DNA from: Streptomyces spinoverrucosus
GTDB taxonomy: Bacteria; Actinomycetota; Actinomycetes; Streptomycetales; Streptomycetaceae
Assembly (NCBI RefSeq): GCF_015712165.1
Contig: NZ_JADPZX010000001.1
Span: forward strand, 3,410,001 to 3,474,000
DNA length: 64,000 bases
Direction of reading: 5' to 3'
Shown: positions 1-9,868 of the stretch, piece by piece
Position numbering within the stretch: position 1 is the first letter of the stretch
How the letters are laid out: each line of letters begins with the position of its first letter
Position numbers and translations under genes: made by a program
The notes under the pieces: generated by a model
What the model was told of the DNA's origin: nothing
What the model saw: the letters and a program-made list of their open reading frames with translations, nothing else
The model's database searches: none

Positions 1-186
1 GTTGTGAAGGTCGCCCTTCTTCGCCTTGGTGATCAGACGCTCGGCGTACGGGCGCAGGCGGCGGGCCTTCGCCTCGGTCGTGGTGATCTTGCCGTGCTCG
101 AAGAGCGACTTCGCGAGGTTCGCGAGGAGCAGCTTCTCGTGCGCGGCGCTGCCGCCCAGACGGGCACCCTTGGTGGGCTTCGGCAT
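1..186 (-). CDS. rplQ: 50S ribosomal protein L17 (partial)
   Basis: Large-subunit protein bL17. Only the first 62 codons lie in the window; the gene runs off the left edge. The N-terminus [18 protein letters not shown] followed by a basic [15 protein letters not shown] stretch is diagnostic. The ATG is preceded by a GGAG ribosome binding site. It follows rpoA by about 165 bases, the usual last position of the rpsM-rpsK-rpoA-rplQ (alpha) segment. Confidence 0.96.
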   Translation of the reverse strand, partial: MPKPTKGARLGGSAAHEKLLLANLAKSLFEHGKITTTEAKARRLRPYAERLITKAKKGDLHN

Positions 187-293
187 TTTTCTTCTCCTGT
201 GTGTCTGCCCCGGCCGTATCAGGTACCGGGGTCAGTATCCGAGCGGGCGGTTGCCCGTCGGAGATCCGGGCGCCTTTTCAGACGCCCGGAAGG

Positions 294-347
294 GTCGCGC
301 CCCTAGGGGCGCGGGGAACTGCGCGACCAGCCACAACGGACCGGCAG
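294..347. repeat. Streptomyces-type intergenic repeat with 18-bp palindrome
   Basis: Bases 296-313 form a perfect palindrome (CGCGCCCC-TA-GGGGCGCG) followed by GGGGAACTGCGCGACCAGCC. From general knowledge this arrangement recurs in intergenic regions of many Streptomyces genomes. Here it lies between rpoA and rplQ, so the message could fold into a hairpin there. It is not followed by a T-rich tract. Function unknown. Confidence 0.6.
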
Positions 348-352
348 CCGAA

Positions 353-1375
353 TCAGTACTGCTCGGTCTCCACGAAACCGGCGTCAGCATCGTCGTCGGC
401 ACCGAACGCGTCCGCGGCAGCGGTCGGGTCGAATCCGGGCGGGCTGTCCTTCAGGGCCAGGCCCATGCCGGCCAGCTTCGCCTTGACCTCGTCGATGGAC
501 TTCGCACCGAAGTTACGGATGTCCAGGAGGTCGGCCTCGGAACGAGCGACGAGCTCACCCACGGAGTGGATGCCCTCACGCTTGAGGCAGTTGTACGACC
601 GAACGGTGAGCTCCAGCTCCTCGATCGGCAGCGCCAGATCGGCGGCAAGGGCGGCGTCCGTCGGGGACGGGCCCATGTCGATGCCCTCGGCGTCGATGTT
701 CAGCTCACGCGCGAGACCGAACAGCTCGACCAGGGTCTTACCGGCGGAGGCCATGGCGTCACGCGGTCGCATCGCCTGCTTGGTCTCGACGTCGACGATC
801 AGCTTGTCGAAGTCGGTGCGCTGCTCGACACGGGTCGCCTCGACCTTGTACGTGACCTTGAGCACCGGCGAGTAGATGGAGTCGACCGGGATACGGCCGA
901 TCTCCTGACCCACCTGCTTGTTCTGCACGGCGGAGACGTAACCACGGCCACGCTCGACCGTGAGCTCCATCTCCAGCTTGCCCTTGCCGTTGAGCGTGGC
1001 GAGGACGAGGTCGGGGTTGTGCACCTCGACACCGGCCGGGGGCGCGATGTCGGCGGCGGTGACCAGACCCGGGCCCTGCTTGCGCAGGTACATCACGACC
1101 GGCTCGTCGTGCTCCGAGGAGACGACCAGCTGCTTGATGTTGAGGATCAGGTCGGTGACGTCCTCCTTGACGCCCGGCACGGTGGTGAACTCGTGCAGCA
1201 CGCCGTCGATACGGATGGACGTGACCGCCGCACCCGGGATCGAGGACAGGAGGGTCCGACGCAGGGAGTTGCCGAGGGTGTAGCCGAAGCCCGGCTCCAG
1301 CGGCTCGATCACGAACCGGGAGCGGAACTCGTCGACGACCTCTTCGGTCAACGAGGGACGCTGAGCGATCAGCAT
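353..1375 (-). CDS. rpoA: DNA-directed RNA polymerase alpha subunit
   Basis: Alpha subunit of RNA polymerase (340 aa, normal length). It dimerises to nucleate core assembly, and its C-terminal domain contacts UP elements and activators. The N-terminal domain shows [20 protein letters not shown] and [11 protein letters not shown]; a linker follows; the C-terminal domain carries [19 protein letters not shown] and [14 protein letters not shown]. The tail is acidic, ending ETEQY, as is usual in Streptomyces. The ATG at 1375 gives the conserved MLIAQRPSL start. It is transcribed after rpsK with a 117-base gap. Confidence 0.99.
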   Translation of the reverse strand: MLIAQRPSLTEEVVDEFRSRFVIEPLEPGFGYTLGNSLRRTLLSSIPGAAVTSIRIDGVLHEFTTVPGVKEDVTDLILNIKQLVVSSEHDEPVVMYLRKQGPGLVTAADIAPPAGVEVHNPDLVLATLNGKGKLEMELTVERGRGYVSAVQNKQVGQEIGRIPVDSIYSPVLKVTYKVEATRVEQRTDFDKLIVDVETKQAMRPRDAMASAGKTLVELFGLARELNIDAEGIDMGPSPTDAALAADLALPIEELELTVRSYNCLKREGIHSVGELVARSEADLLDIRNFGAKSIDEVKAKLAGMGLALKDSPPGFDPTAAADAFGADDDADAGFVETEQY

Positions 1376-1492
1376 GTTTGCGTTCCTTTAGTCAGGGGCG
1401 CCCGCTATATGACGCCCGACTGGGTACTGCAAGGGTACGGGCGGCACGACCCGAAGGAGCCGTACCGCCCGGAAAACCCTGACGAAGCGAGG

Positions 1493-1897
1493 TCAGACGC
1501 GACGACGCTTCGGCGGACGGCAGCCGTTGTGCGGGGTCGGGGTGACGTCCTGGATGGAGCCGACCTCGAGGCCGGTCGCCTGGAGCGAACGGATCGCGGT
1601 CTCACGACCGGAGCCCGGGCCCTTGACGAACACGTCGACCTTGCGCATGCCGTGCTCCTGGGCGCGGCGGGCGGCCGACTCGGCGGCCATCTGCGCGGCG
1701 AACGGCGTGGACTTCCGGGAGCCCTTGAAGCCGACGTGGCCGGCGGAGGCCCAGGAGATCACGTTGCCGGACGGGTCCGTGATGGAAACGATCGTGTTGT
1801 TGAACGTGCTCTTGATGTGCGCGTGGCCGTGAGCGACGTTCTTCTTTTCCTTGCGGCGCACCTTCTTGGCAGCGCCCTGACGTCCCTTGGGGGGCAT
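1493..1897 (-). CDS. rpsK: 30S ribosomal protein S11
   Basis: Small-subunit platform protein uS11, 134 aa. The core contains [32 protein letters not shown] and the C-terminal [18 protein letters not shown], all characteristic of S11. The N-terminus [20 protein letters not shown] is the basic actinobacterial extension. It follows rpsM after about 64 bases. Confidence 0.99.
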   Translation of the reverse strand: MPPKGRQGAAKKVRRKEKKNVAHGHAHIKSTFNNTIVSITDPSGNVISWASAGHVGFKGSRKSTPFAAQMAAESAARRAQEHGMRKVDVFVKGPGSGRETAIRSLQATGLEVGSIQDVTPTPHNGCRPPKRRRV

Positions 1898-1961
1898 CTC
1901 TTAACTCCTACGGAGGTGGTCGGTCCTACAGCGAAGACCGTGGACGGTGGTCCGCTGCGGA

Positions 1962-2342
1962 CTACTTCTTGCCCGGCTTCTTCTTGCCGGCGATGGCGCG
2001 ACGCGGGCCCTTGCGGGTGCGGGCGTTGGTGCTGGTGCGCTGACCGCGGACAGGCAGACCGCGACGGTGACGGAGACCCTGGTAGCAGCCGATCTCGACC
2101 TTGCGGCGGATGTCGGCCTGGATCTCGCGACGGAGGTCACCCTCGGTCTTGATGTTGTTGTCGACGTACTCGCGGATCGCGACGAGCTGCTCTTCGCTCA
2201 GGTCGCGGACGCGGGTGTTCGGGTCGACCCCCGTGGCAGCCAGCGTCTGCTGCGAGAGGGTCCGGCCGATGCCGAACACGTAGGTGAGGGCGACCTCCAC
2301 GCGCTTTTCGCGCGGGATGTCGACACCGGAAACGCGTGCCAT
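1962..2342 (-). CDS. rpsM: 30S ribosomal protein S13
   Basis: Small-subunit head protein uS13, 126 aa, contacting tRNA and the intersubunit bridge to L5. [20 protein letters not shown], the YVFGIGRT helix-two-turn-helix and the C-terminal [18 protein letters not shown] motif are intact. The tail is lysine-rich (GKKKPGKK). The ATG at 2342 gives the conserved start. It is the first S-protein of the alpha segment and lies 192 bases beyond rpmJ. Confidence 0.99.
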   Translation of the reverse strand: MARVSGVDIPREKRVEVALTYVFGIGRTLSQQTLAATGVDPNTRVRDLSEEQLVAIREYVDNNIKTEGDLRREIQADIRRKVEIGCYQGLRHRRGLPVRGQRTSTNARTRKGPRRAIAGKKKPGKK

Positions 2343-2534
2343 TCAATGGCTCCTGGTGATCTTCGGAGGTCTTCCACAGGACCGGTTCCCAGCCGCCGTA
2401 TCAGGTACGAACTGGGTCCCCGGCCTCCGACCGGGGGTGTCAAGCCGTCGCGCGGCTCGGGCCCTGCGTATGAACATATTCAGCTCGCGTCGCGCGAATC
2501 TCTGCGATAGCGGTGCAGAGGGAAGGTTCTGCGG

Positions 2535-2648
2535 TCAGCCCTGGCGCTGCTTGTGGCGCGGGTTGTCGCAGATGACCATGACCCGGCCGTGACGGCGGAT
2601 CACCCTGCACTTGTCGCAGATCTTCTTGACGCTCGGCTTGACCTTCAT
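2535..2648 (-). CDS. rpmJ: 50S ribosomal protein L36
   Basis: Small zinc-ribbon protein bL36, 37 aa: [20 protein letters not shown] then [17 protein letters not shown]. The two CxxC/CxxxxH half-sites (CDKC and CDNPRH) are present, so this is the zinc-binding form. It lies between infA and rpsM, its usual position. The 192-base spacer to rpsM is long for this operon and contains no obvious gene. Confidence 0.97.
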   Translation of the reverse strand: MKVKPSVKKICDKCRVIRRHGRVMVICDNPRHKQRQG

Positions 2649-2719
2649 GGGATGTGAGGTTCTCCGGGTCAGTTGCCGGCGGACCCGCGCACAGGGAGGG
2701 CGCGGGACGTGGGCAAGAT

Positions 2720-2941
2720 CTACTTGTACCGGTAGACGATCCGGCCACGCGTCAGGTCGTACGGAGACAGCTCCACCACGACCCGGTCGTCAGGGAGGAT
2801 GCGGATGTAGTGCATACGCATCTTGCCGCTGATGTGTGCCAGGACCTGGTGGCCGTTCTGGAGCTCGACCTTGAACATGGCGTTCGGCAGAGACTCGACG
2901 ACAGTGCCCTCGATCTCGATGGCACCTTGCTTCTTGGCCAC
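2720..2941 (-). CDS. infA: translation initiation factor IF-1
   Basis: IF-1 (73 aa) binds the 30S A site with IF-2 and IF-3. The translation from a GTG start is [20 protein letters not shown], followed by the S1/OB-fold pattern [20 protein letters not shown] and [20 protein letters not shown]. The reading frame stays open upstream, but the family start is conserved at this GTG. It lies between map and rpmJ. Confidence 0.98.
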   Translation of the reverse strand: MAKKQGAIEIEGTVVESLPNAMFKVELQNGHQVLAHISGKMRMHYIRILPDDRVVVELSPYDLTRGRIVYRYK

Positions 2942-3083
2942 GCTTCGCCCTTCGGAATCGACTACCTTGATCGACTCAGTGCGAGCGCATGCAGACATGC
3001 GGGTACACAAGAGCCGACGAGTCAGTCTACGTCAGCGCACCCGGAAACACGAATCGAGGCAGCCTGCCCCACGCTGAAGATCA

Positions 3084-3920
3084 TTATGCGAGGGGATCGG
3101 GTGCGGCCGTGATCCCGTGCTCCGCCAGCTTCGCCTTGCCACCGTCAGGGGCGGTCAGGACCAGCGGTCCCTGTTCGGTGAGGGCGACGGAGTGCTCCCA
3201 GTGGGAGGACCAGGTGCCGTCCGTGGTGATGACCGTCCAGTCGTCCTGGAGGACCTCGGTCTTCGGGGTGCCCAGGGACACCATCGGCTCGATGGCGAGG
3301 CAGAAGCCGGGGACCAGCTTCGGACCCTTGCCCCGGCGCCGGTCGACGTAGTTCAGCAGGTGCGGGTCCATGTGCATCTCGCTGCCGATGCCATGACCGC
3401 CGTAGTCCTCGATGATCCCGTACCGCCCGCCGCCCGGCTTCGGCTGGCGGCGGATGTACGTCTCGATGGCCCGGGAGATGTCGACGAGCCGGTTGCCCTG
3501 CTTCACGGCCGCGATACCGGCCCACATCGACTCCTCGGTCACCCGCGAGAGCTCGACGAGCTCCGGAGCGTGACCGGACCCCACGAACGCCGTGTAGGCG
3601 GCGTCGCCGTGCCACCCGTCGACGATCGCGCCGGCGTCGATGGAGATGACGTCCCCGTCCTTGAGCACGACGTCGTCGGACGGGATGCCGTGGACGACGA
3701 CCTCGTTCACCGAGGTGCAGATGGTCGCGGGGAAGCCGCCGTACCCCAGGAAGTTCGACTTCGCCCCGTGCTCCGCGAGCACCTTGCGGGCGACCTCGTC
3801 CAGATCCTTCGTGCTGGCCCCGGGCACCGCGGCCTCACGCGTGGCCGCGTGGATGGCGGCGACGACCAACCCGGCCTCACGCATCTTGGCGATCTGCTCG
3901 GGACTCTTGATCTGCACCAT
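3084..3920 (-). CDS. map: type I methionine aminopeptidase
   Basis: Removes the initiator methionine from nascent proteins. The metal-binding pattern of M24A peptidases is visible: DVISIDAGAIVDGWHGDAAY (the two Asp), YGGHGIGSEMHMDP (His), and CLAIEPMVSLG and HWEHSVALTEQG (Glu residues). From the ATG at 3920 the protein is 278 aa, of normal length; the open frame extends upstream but the start MVQIKSPEQIAKM fits the family. It follows adk by about 134 bases, in the standard secY-adk-map-infA order. Confidence 0.97.
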   Translation of the reverse strand: MVQIKSPEQIAKMREAGLVVAAIHAATREAAVPGASTKDLDEVARKVLAEHGAKSNFLGYGGFPATICTSVNEVVVHGIPSDDVVLKDGDVISIDAGAIVDGWHGDAAYTAFVGSGHAPELVELSRVTEESMWAGIAAVKQGNRLVDISRAIETYIRRQPKPGGGRYGIIEDYGGHGIGSEMHMDPHLLNYVDRRRGKGPKLVPGFCLAIEPMVSLGTPKTEVLQDDWTVITTDGTWSSHWEHSVALTEQGPLVLTAPDGGKAKLAEHGITAAPDPLA

Positions 3921-4053
3921 GAGGACGACGGCCTTTCTTGGACCGGGAAGGGACGGACGGCTTCCACGATACGGGGCCGGAGCACCGCCCCACCCCACGC
4001 AGCGGCCGCGGCCCCTTCGCAAGGGACCGCGGCCGCCGACTACGTACGAACGA

Positions 4054-4713
4054 CTACTGGGCGTCTTCGCGCTTGAGCGCCTCCAGCGCCCGGCCCGTGA
4101 CCTCGTCGACCGCGCCCATCGCGGAGATGGTCACGACCAGGCCCTGCGCCTTGTAGTAGTCGATGATCGGCTCGGTCTGCGTGTGGTAGACCTCCAGCCG
4201 CGTGCGCACGGTCTCCTCGGAGTCGTCGTCCCGCTGGTACAGCTCGCCGCCGCAGACGTCGCAGACGCCCTCCTTCTTCGGCGCGCTGTACGTCACGTGG
4301 AACACGTGCGCGGAGTCCTTGCGGCAGATCCGCCGCCCGGCGATCCGCTTGACGACCTCGTCCTCGGGGGCCTCCAGGTCCAGCACCGCGTCCAGCTCGA
4401 TGCTCTCGGTCTGAAGCAGTTCGTCCAGCGCCTCGGCCTGCGAGACATTGCGCGGGAAGCCGTCCAGCAGGAAGCCGTTCTCGGCGTCCGGCTGCTCCAT
4501 GCGGTCCTTCGCCATGGCGATGGTGACCTCGTCCGGCACCAGGTTGCCGGCGTCCATGTACGACTTCGCCAGCTTGCCGAGCTCCGTCTGCCGACTGATG
4601 TTGGCGCGGAACAGGTCGCCCGTGGAGATGTGCGGGATCGACAGCTTCTCGGCAAGGCGCGTGGCCTGCGTACCCTTACCGGCACCCGGCGGCCCGACGA
4701 GGACGATTCGCAT
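4054..4713 (-). CDS. adk: adenylate kinase
   Basis: Converts ATP + AMP to 2 ADP. The P-loop GPPGAGKGTQ is at residues 7-16, the AMP-binding STGDLFR follows, then LLDGFPRN, and a LID domain with a zinc-type cysteine set (GRRICR...CDVCGGELYQRDDD). Length is 219 aa, a long-LID bacterial form. Its ATG overlaps the secY stop by one base (TGATG), implying translational coupling. Confidence 0.98.
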   Translation of the reverse strand: MRIVLVGPPGAGKGTQATRLAEKLSIPHISTGDLFRANISRQTELGKLAKSYMDAGNLVPDEVTIAMAKDRMEQPDAENGFLLDGFPRNVSQAEALDELLQTESIELDAVLDLEAPEDEVVKRIAGRRICRKDSAHVFHVTYSAPKKEGVCDVCGGELYQRDDDSEETVRTRLEVYHTQTEPIIDYYKAQGLVVTISAMGAVDEVTGRALEALKREDAQ

Positions 4714-6026
4714 CAGCGGAGGAACCCTTCGTAATTGCGCTGCTGGAGCTGGCTCTCGATCTGCTTCACCGTCTCGAGACCGACACCCACGATGATCAGG
4801 ATGCTGGTACCGCCGAACGGGAAGTTCTGGTTTGCCCCGAAACCAACCAACGCCATTGTCGGAACGAGAGCGATCAGACCCAGATACAGCGAACCCGGCC
4901 AGGTGATCCGGTTGAGTACGTAACTCAGATACTCAGCGGTCGGTCGGCCAGCCCGGATGCCCGGGATGAAGCCACCATACTTCTTCATGTTGTCGGCGAC
5001 TTCTTCGGGGTTGAAGGAGATCGCCACGTAGAAGAACGCGAAGAAAACAATGAGCAAGAAGTACAGAGTGATGTAAATCGGGTGATCGCCACGGACCAGG
5101 TGGGCCTCGATCCAGGTCTTCCAGCTCGAGTTTCCGCTGGAGAACTGTGCGATCAGTGCCGGGATGTAGAGCAGCGACGAGGCGAAGATGACGGGAATCA
5201 CACCCGCCTGGTTCACCTTGAGCGGGATGTACGTGGACGTACCGCCGTAGGCCCGGCGGCCGATCATGCGCTTGGCGTACTGGACGGGGATCCGGCGCTG
5301 CGCCTGCTCGACGAAGACCACCAGGCCGACCATGAACAGGCCGACGAGGACGACCGTGCCGAACTCGATCCAGCCGTCGGCCAGGGTGCCCTGCTGCTTG
5401 ATGGCCCACAGGGCGGACGGGAAGGTGGCGGCGATCGAGATGAACATCAGGATCGACATGCCGTTGCCGATGCCGCGGTCGGTGATGAGCTCGCCGAGCC
5501 ACATCACGACGGCCGTACCGGCGGTCATCACGATGACCATGGTGATGGTGACGAAGATCGACTGGTCGGGGACGATCTGGTTGGCCACCGGGCAGCCGGA
5601 GAAGAGGGCGCCGCTGCGGGCGGTGGCGACGAGGCCGGTGCCCTGGAGGATGGCGAGCGCCACGGTCAGGTAGCGGGTGTACTGCGTGATCTTCGCCGTA
5701 CCGGCCTGGCCCTCCTTCTTGAGGGCTTCGAGGCGCGGGATCACCACCGTCAGCAGTTGCAGAATGATGCTCGCGGTGATGTACGGCATGATGCCGAGCG
5801 CGAAGATCGTGATCTGGAGCAGGGCGCCGCCGCTGAACATGTTGACCAGACCGAACAGACCCTGGTTGCCCTTGGCCACGTCGATACAGGTCTGGACGTT
5901 CTGGTAGTCGACGCCCGGAATCGGGATGTGCGTGCCGAGCCGGTACACCACGATGATGCCGAGCGTGAAGAGCAGCTTCTTGCGCAGGTCGGGCGTCTTG
6001 AACGCCCGGGCGAACGCGGTGAGCAC
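4713..6026 (-). CDS. secY: preprotein translocase subunit SecY
   Basis: Central channel of the Sec translocon, a ten-helix inner-membrane protein of 437 aa. LTAFARAFKTPDLRKKLLFT, GLVNMFSGGALLQITIFALG (plug region) and ISFNPEEVADNMKKYGGFIP are classical SecY signatures. It is separated from rplO by 243 bases that hold a strong hairpin, so it may start its own transcript with adk and map. Confidence 0.99.
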   Translation of the reverse strand: MLTAFARAFKTPDLRKKLLFTLGIIVVYRLGTHIPIPGVDYQNVQTCIDVAKGNQGLFGLVNMFSGGALLQITIFALGIMPYITASIILQLLTVVIPRLEALKKEGQAGTAKITQYTRYLTVALAILQGTGLVATARSGALFSGCPVANQIVPDQSIFVTITMVIVMTAGTAVVMWLGELITDRGIGNGMSILMFISIAATFPSALWAIKQQGTLADGWIEFGTVVLVGLFMVGLVVFVEQAQRRIPVQYAKRMIGRRAYGGTSTYIPLKVNQAGVIPVIFASSLLYIPALIAQFSSGNSSWKTWIEAHLVRGDHPIYITLYFLLIVFFAFFYVAISFNPEEVADNMKKYGGFIPGIRAGRPTAEYLSYVLNRITWPGSLYLGLIALVPTMALVGFGANQNFPFGGTSILIIVGVGLETVKQIESQLQQRNYEGFLR

Positions 6027-6200
6027 GGTGCCTCCTGCGACCCCCGCGCATCTGCGTCAAGGGTGACGGTCTTGAGGTTCCAATAGAACAACGACATGGG
6101 TAACGGTCAACTGCCGCTCAAAGTGCCCGAGGTGCGGCAGCTGTGAAAGTTGGCAGTGCAGGCCACCTTACCCGCGGGACTGCCCCCCTTGGAACGACCA

Positions 6201-6234
6201 ACCGGGGATACCCCAATTGTGGGGTATCCCCGGT
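6201..6234 (-). terminator. 15-bp stem hairpin between rplO and secY
   Basis: Perfect inverted repeat: 6201-6215 pairs with 6220-6234 around a 4-base loop (attg). It starts 36 bases after the rplO stop on the transcribed strand. No T-run follows, which is common for Streptomyces terminators. It may stop or attenuate the spc transcript before secY. Confidence 0.65.
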
Positions 6235-6269
6235 CGGGATCGCTCAAGTCATCGAGACGCCTGTTGCGT

Positions 6270-6725
6270 TCAGACGAGCTCGGTGACGGTACCGCCGGCG
6301 GCGGTGATCTTCTCCTTGGCGGAGCCGGAGACGGCGTCGACCGTCACCTGCAGCGCCACGGAGATCTCGCCCTGGCCGAGGACCTTGACGAGGCTGTTCT
6401 TGCGAACGGCACCCTTGGCCACGAGGCCCTCGACGGTGACCTCGCCACCCTCGGGGTAGAGCGCGGCCAGCTTGTCGAGGTTCACGACCTGGTACTCGGT
6501 CTTGAACGGGTTCTTGAAGCCCTTCAGCTTCGGGAGGCGCATGTGCAGCGGCATCTGGCCACCCTCGAAGCGCTCCGGAACCTGGTAGCGGGCCTTGGTG
6601 CCCTTGGTACCACGACCGGCCGTCTTACCCTTCGACGCCTCACCACGACCGACACGGGTCTTGGCGGTCTTGGCGCCCGGGGCGGGACGGAGGTTGTGGA
6701 TCTTCAGCGGGTTCTGCTCCGCCAT
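6270..6725 (-). CDS. rplO: 50S ribosomal protein L15
   Basis: Large-subunit protein uL15, 151 aa. The glycine- and lysine-rich N-terminal tail ([35 protein letters not shown]) and the globular [20 protein letters not shown] segment are typical. The ATG is two bases from the rpmD stop. Last gene of the spc segment before the hairpin and secY. Confidence 0.99.
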   Translation of the reverse strand: MAEQNPLKIHNLRPAPGAKTAKTRVGRGEASKGKTAGRGTKGTKARYQVPERFEGGQMPLHMRLPKLKGFKNPFKTEYQVVNLDKLAALYPEGGEVTVEGLVAKGAVRKNSLVKVLGQGEISVALQVTVDAVSGSAKEKITAAGGTVTELV

Positions 6726-6727
6726 GA

Positions 6728-6910
6728 TCAGTCGACCTCCTCGACCGTCACGAGGTGGCGGACGGTGTGCACCATGCCGCGGAACTCGGGGCGGTCCTCC
6801 TTGACGACCTGCGTGTTGATGCCCTTGAGACCAAGGGAGCGCAGGGTGTCACGGTGGTTCTGCTTGCTGCCGATGTAGGACTTGACCTGCGTGATCTTGA
6901 GCTGCGCCAT
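6728..6910 (-). CDS. rpmD: 50S ribosomal protein L30
   Basis: Large-subunit protein uL30, 60 aa: [20 protein letters not shown], then [20 protein letters not shown] and a C-terminal VTVEEVD. This is the usual size. It lies tightly between rpsE (2-base gap) and rplO (2-base gap), so the three are probably translated together. Confidence 0.98.
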   Translation of the reverse strand: MAQLKITQVKSYIGSKQNHRDTLRSLGLKGINTQVVKEDRPEFRGMVHTVRHLVTVEEVD

Positions 6911-6912
6911 GA

Positions 6913-7518
6913 TTACGCACCCGCCCCGGCACGCGCACGGAGAAGAGCCGCGGGGGCGACGTCCTCGAGCGGCAGACCACGGCGGGCCGCGATCTCCTCG
7001 GGACGCTGCAGGCCCTTCAGGGCCTCCACGGTCGCGTGCACGATGTTGATCGCGTTGTCGGAGCCGAGCGACTTCGACAGCACGTCGTGGATACCGGCGC
7101 ACTCCAGCACGGCACGCACGGGACCACCGGCGATAACACCGGTACCCGGCGAAGCCGGCTTGAGGAGAACCACACCGGCGGCCTTCTCACCCTGGATGGG
7201 GTGAGGGATGGTGCCCTGGATCCGGGGGACCTTGAAGAAGTGCTTCTTGGCCTCCTCAACGCCCTTGGCGATGGCGGCCGGCACCTCCTTGGCCTTGCCG
7301 TATCCGACACCCACGGTGCCGTCACCGTCGCCCACCACGACCAGCGCGGTGAAGCTGAAGCGACGACCACCCTTCACAACCTTGGCGACGCGGTTGATCG
7401 CGACAACGCGCTCAACGTACGCGGTCTTCTCGGCGGCAGCTGCGCCGCCGTCACGGCCCTTCCGGTCCCGCCGCTCGCCGCCACCGGCACCGCCACCGCG
7501 GCGCTGGGGTCCAGCCAT
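6913..7518 (-). CDS. rpsE: 30S ribosomal protein S5
   Basis: Small-subunit protein uS5, 201 aa, involved in decoding fidelity and mRNA entry. After a Gly/Arg-rich extension (residues 1-35) come [40 protein letters not shown] and the C-terminal [20 protein letters not shown]. The N-terminal extension is typical of Streptomyces. Confidence 0.99.
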   Translation of the reverse strand: MAGPQRRGGGAGGGERRDRKGRDGGAAAAEKTAYVERVVAINRVAKVVKGGRRFSFTALVVVGDGDGTVGVGYGKAKEVPAAIAKGVEEAKKHFFKVPRIQGTIPHPIQGEKAAGVVLLKPASPGTGVIAGGPVRAVLECAGIHDVLSKSLGSDNAINIVHATVEALKGLQRPEEIAARRGLPLEDVAPAALLRARAGAGA

Positions 7519-7556
7519 TGGATTTACCTCTCTCTTTTCCGCTAGCTACGAACGGC

Positions 7557-7940
7557 TCAGAACTTCAAGCCGGCTTCGCGGGCGGCGTCCGCCAGGGCGG
7601 CGATGCGCCCGGCGTACTGGTTGCCACCACGGTCGAACACGACGGCCTCGACACCGGCGGCCTTGGCACGCTCGGCGACCAGGGCGCCGACCTGCTTGGC
7701 CTGCGCGGACTTGTCGCCCTCGCCACCGCGGACCGAGGTGTCCAGGGTGGACGCCGACGCCAGGGTGTGACCCTTGATGTCGTCGATCACCTGGGCCACG
7801 ATGTGGCGGTTCGAGCGGGTAACGACCAGACGGGGACGCTCCGCCGTACCGGAGATCCGCTTGCGGATCCGGATGTGACGGCGCTTGATCGCGGCGCGCT
7901 TGTAGGCGTCGCCCTTCAGGATCTTCTGCCCGTATGCCAT
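7557..7940 (-). CDS. rplR: 50S ribosomal protein L18
   Basis: 5S rRNA-binding protein uL18, 127 aa. [40 protein letters not shown] and the C-terminal [20 protein letters not shown] are the conserved blocks. It follows rplF after 3 bases and precedes rpsE by 38 bases. Confidence 0.99.
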   Translation of the reverse strand: MAYGQKILKGDAYKRAAIKRRHIRIRKRISGTAERPRLVVTRSNRHIVAQVIDDIKGHTLASASTLDTSVRGGEGDKSAQAKQVGALVAERAKAAGVEAVVFDRGGNQYAGRIAALADAAREAGLKF

Positions 7941-7943
7941 GGC

Positions 7944-8483
7944 TTACTTACCCGCCTTTCCGACCTTGCGGCGGATGACTTCGCCCTCGTACTTGACGCC
8001 CTTGGCCTTGTACGGGTCGGGCTTGCGCAGCTTGCGGATGTTGGCCGCGACCTCGCCGACCTTCTGCTTGTCGATGCCCTCGACCGAGAACCGGGTGGGG
8101 TTCTCGACCTTGAAGGAGATGCCCTCGGGGGCCTCGACCAGAATCGGGTGGCTGTAACCGAGCGCGAACTCGAGGTTCGAGCCCTTGGCGGTCACGCGGT
8201 AACCGACACCGCTGATCTCGAGCTTCTTCACGTAACCCTGGGTCACGCCGGTGATCATGTTCGCCACCAGCGTGCGGGACAGGCCGTGCAGGGCCTTGTT
8301 CTGACGCTCGTCGTTCGGGCGGGTCACCTGCAGGGTGCCGTCCTCGCCCTTGACGACCTCGATCGGCGCCGAGACGGTGTGGGTCAGCTCGCCCTTGGGG
8401 CCCTTGACCTTGACCGTACGGCCGTCGATGGTGACGTCCACGCCGGCGGGAACCGCGATGGGGAGCTTGCCGATGCGCGACAT
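7944..8483 (-). CDS. rplF: 50S ribosomal protein L6
   Basis: Large-subunit protein uL6, 179 aa, with two repeated beta domains. [20 protein letters not shown] starts domain 1; [20 protein letters not shown] and the terminal [20 protein letters not shown] mark domain 2. It follows rpsH by 24 bases and is close-coupled to rplR. Confidence 0.99.
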   Translation of the reverse strand: MSRIGKLPIAVPAGVDVTIDGRTVKVKGPKGELTHTVSAPIEVVKGEDGTLQVTRPNDERQNKALHGLSRTLVANMITGVTQGYVKKLEISGVGYRVTAKGSNLEFALGYSHPILVEAPEGISFKVENPTRFSVEGIDKQKVGEVAANIRKLRKPDPYKAKGVKYEGEVIRRKVGKAGK

Positions 8484-8507
8484 AGCTGTTTCCTCCGTTC
8501 CCTTCCG

Positions 8508-8906
8508 TTACCAGACGTAGGCGAGAACTTCTCCGCCTACGCCCTTCTTGCCGGCCTGCTTGTCGGTGAGGAGCCCGTGGGACGTGGAGATGATCGCCAC
8601 GCCGAGGCCGCCGAGCACCTTCGGCAGGTTGGTGGACTTCGCGTACACCCGGAGACCGGGCTTGGAGATCCGCTTGATGCCCGCGATGGAGCGCTCACGG
8701 TTGGGGCCGAACTTCAGCTCCAGGACGAGGTTCTTGCCGACCTCGGCGTCCTCGACGCGCCAGCCCGTGATGAAGCCCTCCTGCTGGAGGATCTCCGCGA
8801 TGTGCGACTTGATCTTCGAGTGCGGCATCGCCACGGTGTCGTGGTACGCCGAGTTCGCGTTCCGCAGACGCGTAAGCATGTCTGCGATCGGATCAGTCAT
8901 GGTCAT
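8508..8906 (-). CDS. rpsH: 30S ribosomal protein S8
   Basis: Primary 16S rRNA-binding protein uS8, 132 aa; in enterobacteria it also autoregulates the spc operon. [40 protein letters not shown] and the terminal [11 protein letters not shown] are conserved. The open frame continues upstream, but the ATG at 8906 gives the family start; a second in-frame ATG lies at 8900. A 213-base spacer with a long hairpin separates it from rpsN. Confidence 0.99.
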   Translation of the reverse strand: MTMTDPIADMLTRLRNANSAYHDTVAMPHSKIKSHIAEILQQEGFITGWRVEDAEVGKNLVLELKFGPNRERSIAGIKRISKPGLRVYAKSTNLPKVLGGLGVAIISTSHGLLTDKQAGKKGVGGEVLAYVW

Positions 8907-9015
8907 GAATTGGCCTTCGGCCTCTCTCGCCGGGGTTTCCTGGTGCGCCATCCCTCTCCCCGATCCGAGACGGGACGGGTGCGGCGCGGTGGACCTACGG
9001 CGTAGTAAGTCGTAA

Positions 9016-9077
9016 GGGCGGCGGCAGACGCCCAACCCCACAAGCCTACGGCATGTGAGTTGGGCGTCTGGCCGCCC
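9016..9077 (-). promoter_or_regulatory. long inverted repeat between rpsN and rpsH
   Basis: Bases 9025-9036 pair perfectly with 9059-9070 (12 bp), and 9016-9022 extend the stem with 9071-9077 past a 2-base bulge. The loop is 22 bases. It lies in the unusually long rpsN-rpsH spacer, so the RNA could fold in front of rpsH. It could be an attenuator, a processing site or an S8 target; the sequence does not decide between these. Confidence 0.5.
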
Positions 9078-9119
9078 CAGTTGCTTACCGAGAGCTTCAG
9101 CAATCCCTGATTACGGGGA

Positions 9120-9305
9120 TTACCAGGAGCTCTTGGTCACGCCCGGCAGCTCGCCACGGTGAGCCATCTCACGAAGGCACACGCGGCACAGGCCGAACTT
9201 GCGGTACACGGAGTGCGGACGGCCGCAGCGCTGGCAGCGGGTGTAGCCACGCACACCGAACTTGGGCTTGCGAGCAGCCTTGGCAATCAGAGCCTTCTTC
9301 GCCAT
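9120..9305 (-). CDS. rpsN: 30S ribosomal protein S14, type Z (zinc)
   Basis: Short zinc-ribbon uS14, 61 aa: [20 protein letters not shown], then [10 protein letters not shown] and [20 protein letters not shown]. The paired CxxC motifs are intact, so this is the housekeeping zinc form rather than the zinc-free stress paralogue. The start is the ATG at 9305; three more in-frame codons upstream (MSE) are less likely. It follows rplE by 5 bases. Confidence 0.97.
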   Translation of the reverse strand: MAKKALIAKAARKPKFGVRGYTRCQRCGRPHSVYRKFGLCRVCLREMAHRGELPGVTKSSW

Positions 9306-9310
9306 CTCGC

Positions 9311-9868
9311 TCACGCCTCCTTGAACGGGAAGCCGAGGTGACGAAGGAGCGCGCGGCCCTCAGCGTCGTTGGTCGCCGTGGTGACCACGGTGATGTCCAT
9401 ACCCCGGGTACGGTCGATCTTGTCCTGGTCGATCTCGTGGAACATGACCTGCTCCGTGAGACCGAAGGTGTAGTTGCCACGGCCGTCGAACTGCTTGGGG
9501 GACAGACCACGGAAGTCGCGGATGCGCGGGAGCGCGAGCGACAGGGTGCGGTCCAGGAACTCCCACATGCGGTCGCCACGGAGCGTGACGTGGGCACCGA
9601 TCGGCTGACCCTCACGCAGCTTGAACTGCGCGATGGACTTGCGGGCCTTGGTGACGGCCGGCTTCTGACCGGTGATCGTGGTGAGGTCGCGGATGGCGCC
9701 CTCGATCAGCTTGGAGTCGCGGGCGGCGTCGCCCACACCCATGTTGACCACGATCTTGACGAGGCCCGGAACCTGCATGACGTTCTCGTACTTGAACTCG
9801 TCACGCAGCTTGCCGACGATTTCCTCGCGGTACTTCGTCTTCAGGCGCGGAGTGGTGGTGGTCGTCAT
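9311..9868 (-). CDS. rplE: 50S ribosomal protein L5
   Basis: 5S rRNA-binding protein uL5, 185 aa. [40 protein letters not shown] and [20 protein letters not shown] are the signature blocks. Its ATG overlaps the rplX stop by one base (TGATG). Confidence 0.99.
   Translation of the reverse strand: MTTTTTPRLKTKYREEIVGKLRDEFKYENVMQVPGLVKIVVNMGVGDAARDSKLIEGAIRDLTTITGQKPAVTKARKSIAQFKLREGQPIGAHVTLRGDRMWEFLDRTLSLALPRIRDFRGLSPKQFDGRGNYTFGLTEQVMFHEIDQDKIDRTRGMDITVVTTATNDAEGRALLRHLGFPFKEA

Noticed and set aside
26..2152. Long plus-strand open frame opposite rplQ, rpoA, rpsK and rpsM
   Set aside because: It is an antisense shadow of GC-rich ribosomal genes with no recognisable domain; the minus-strand genes explain the DNA fully.
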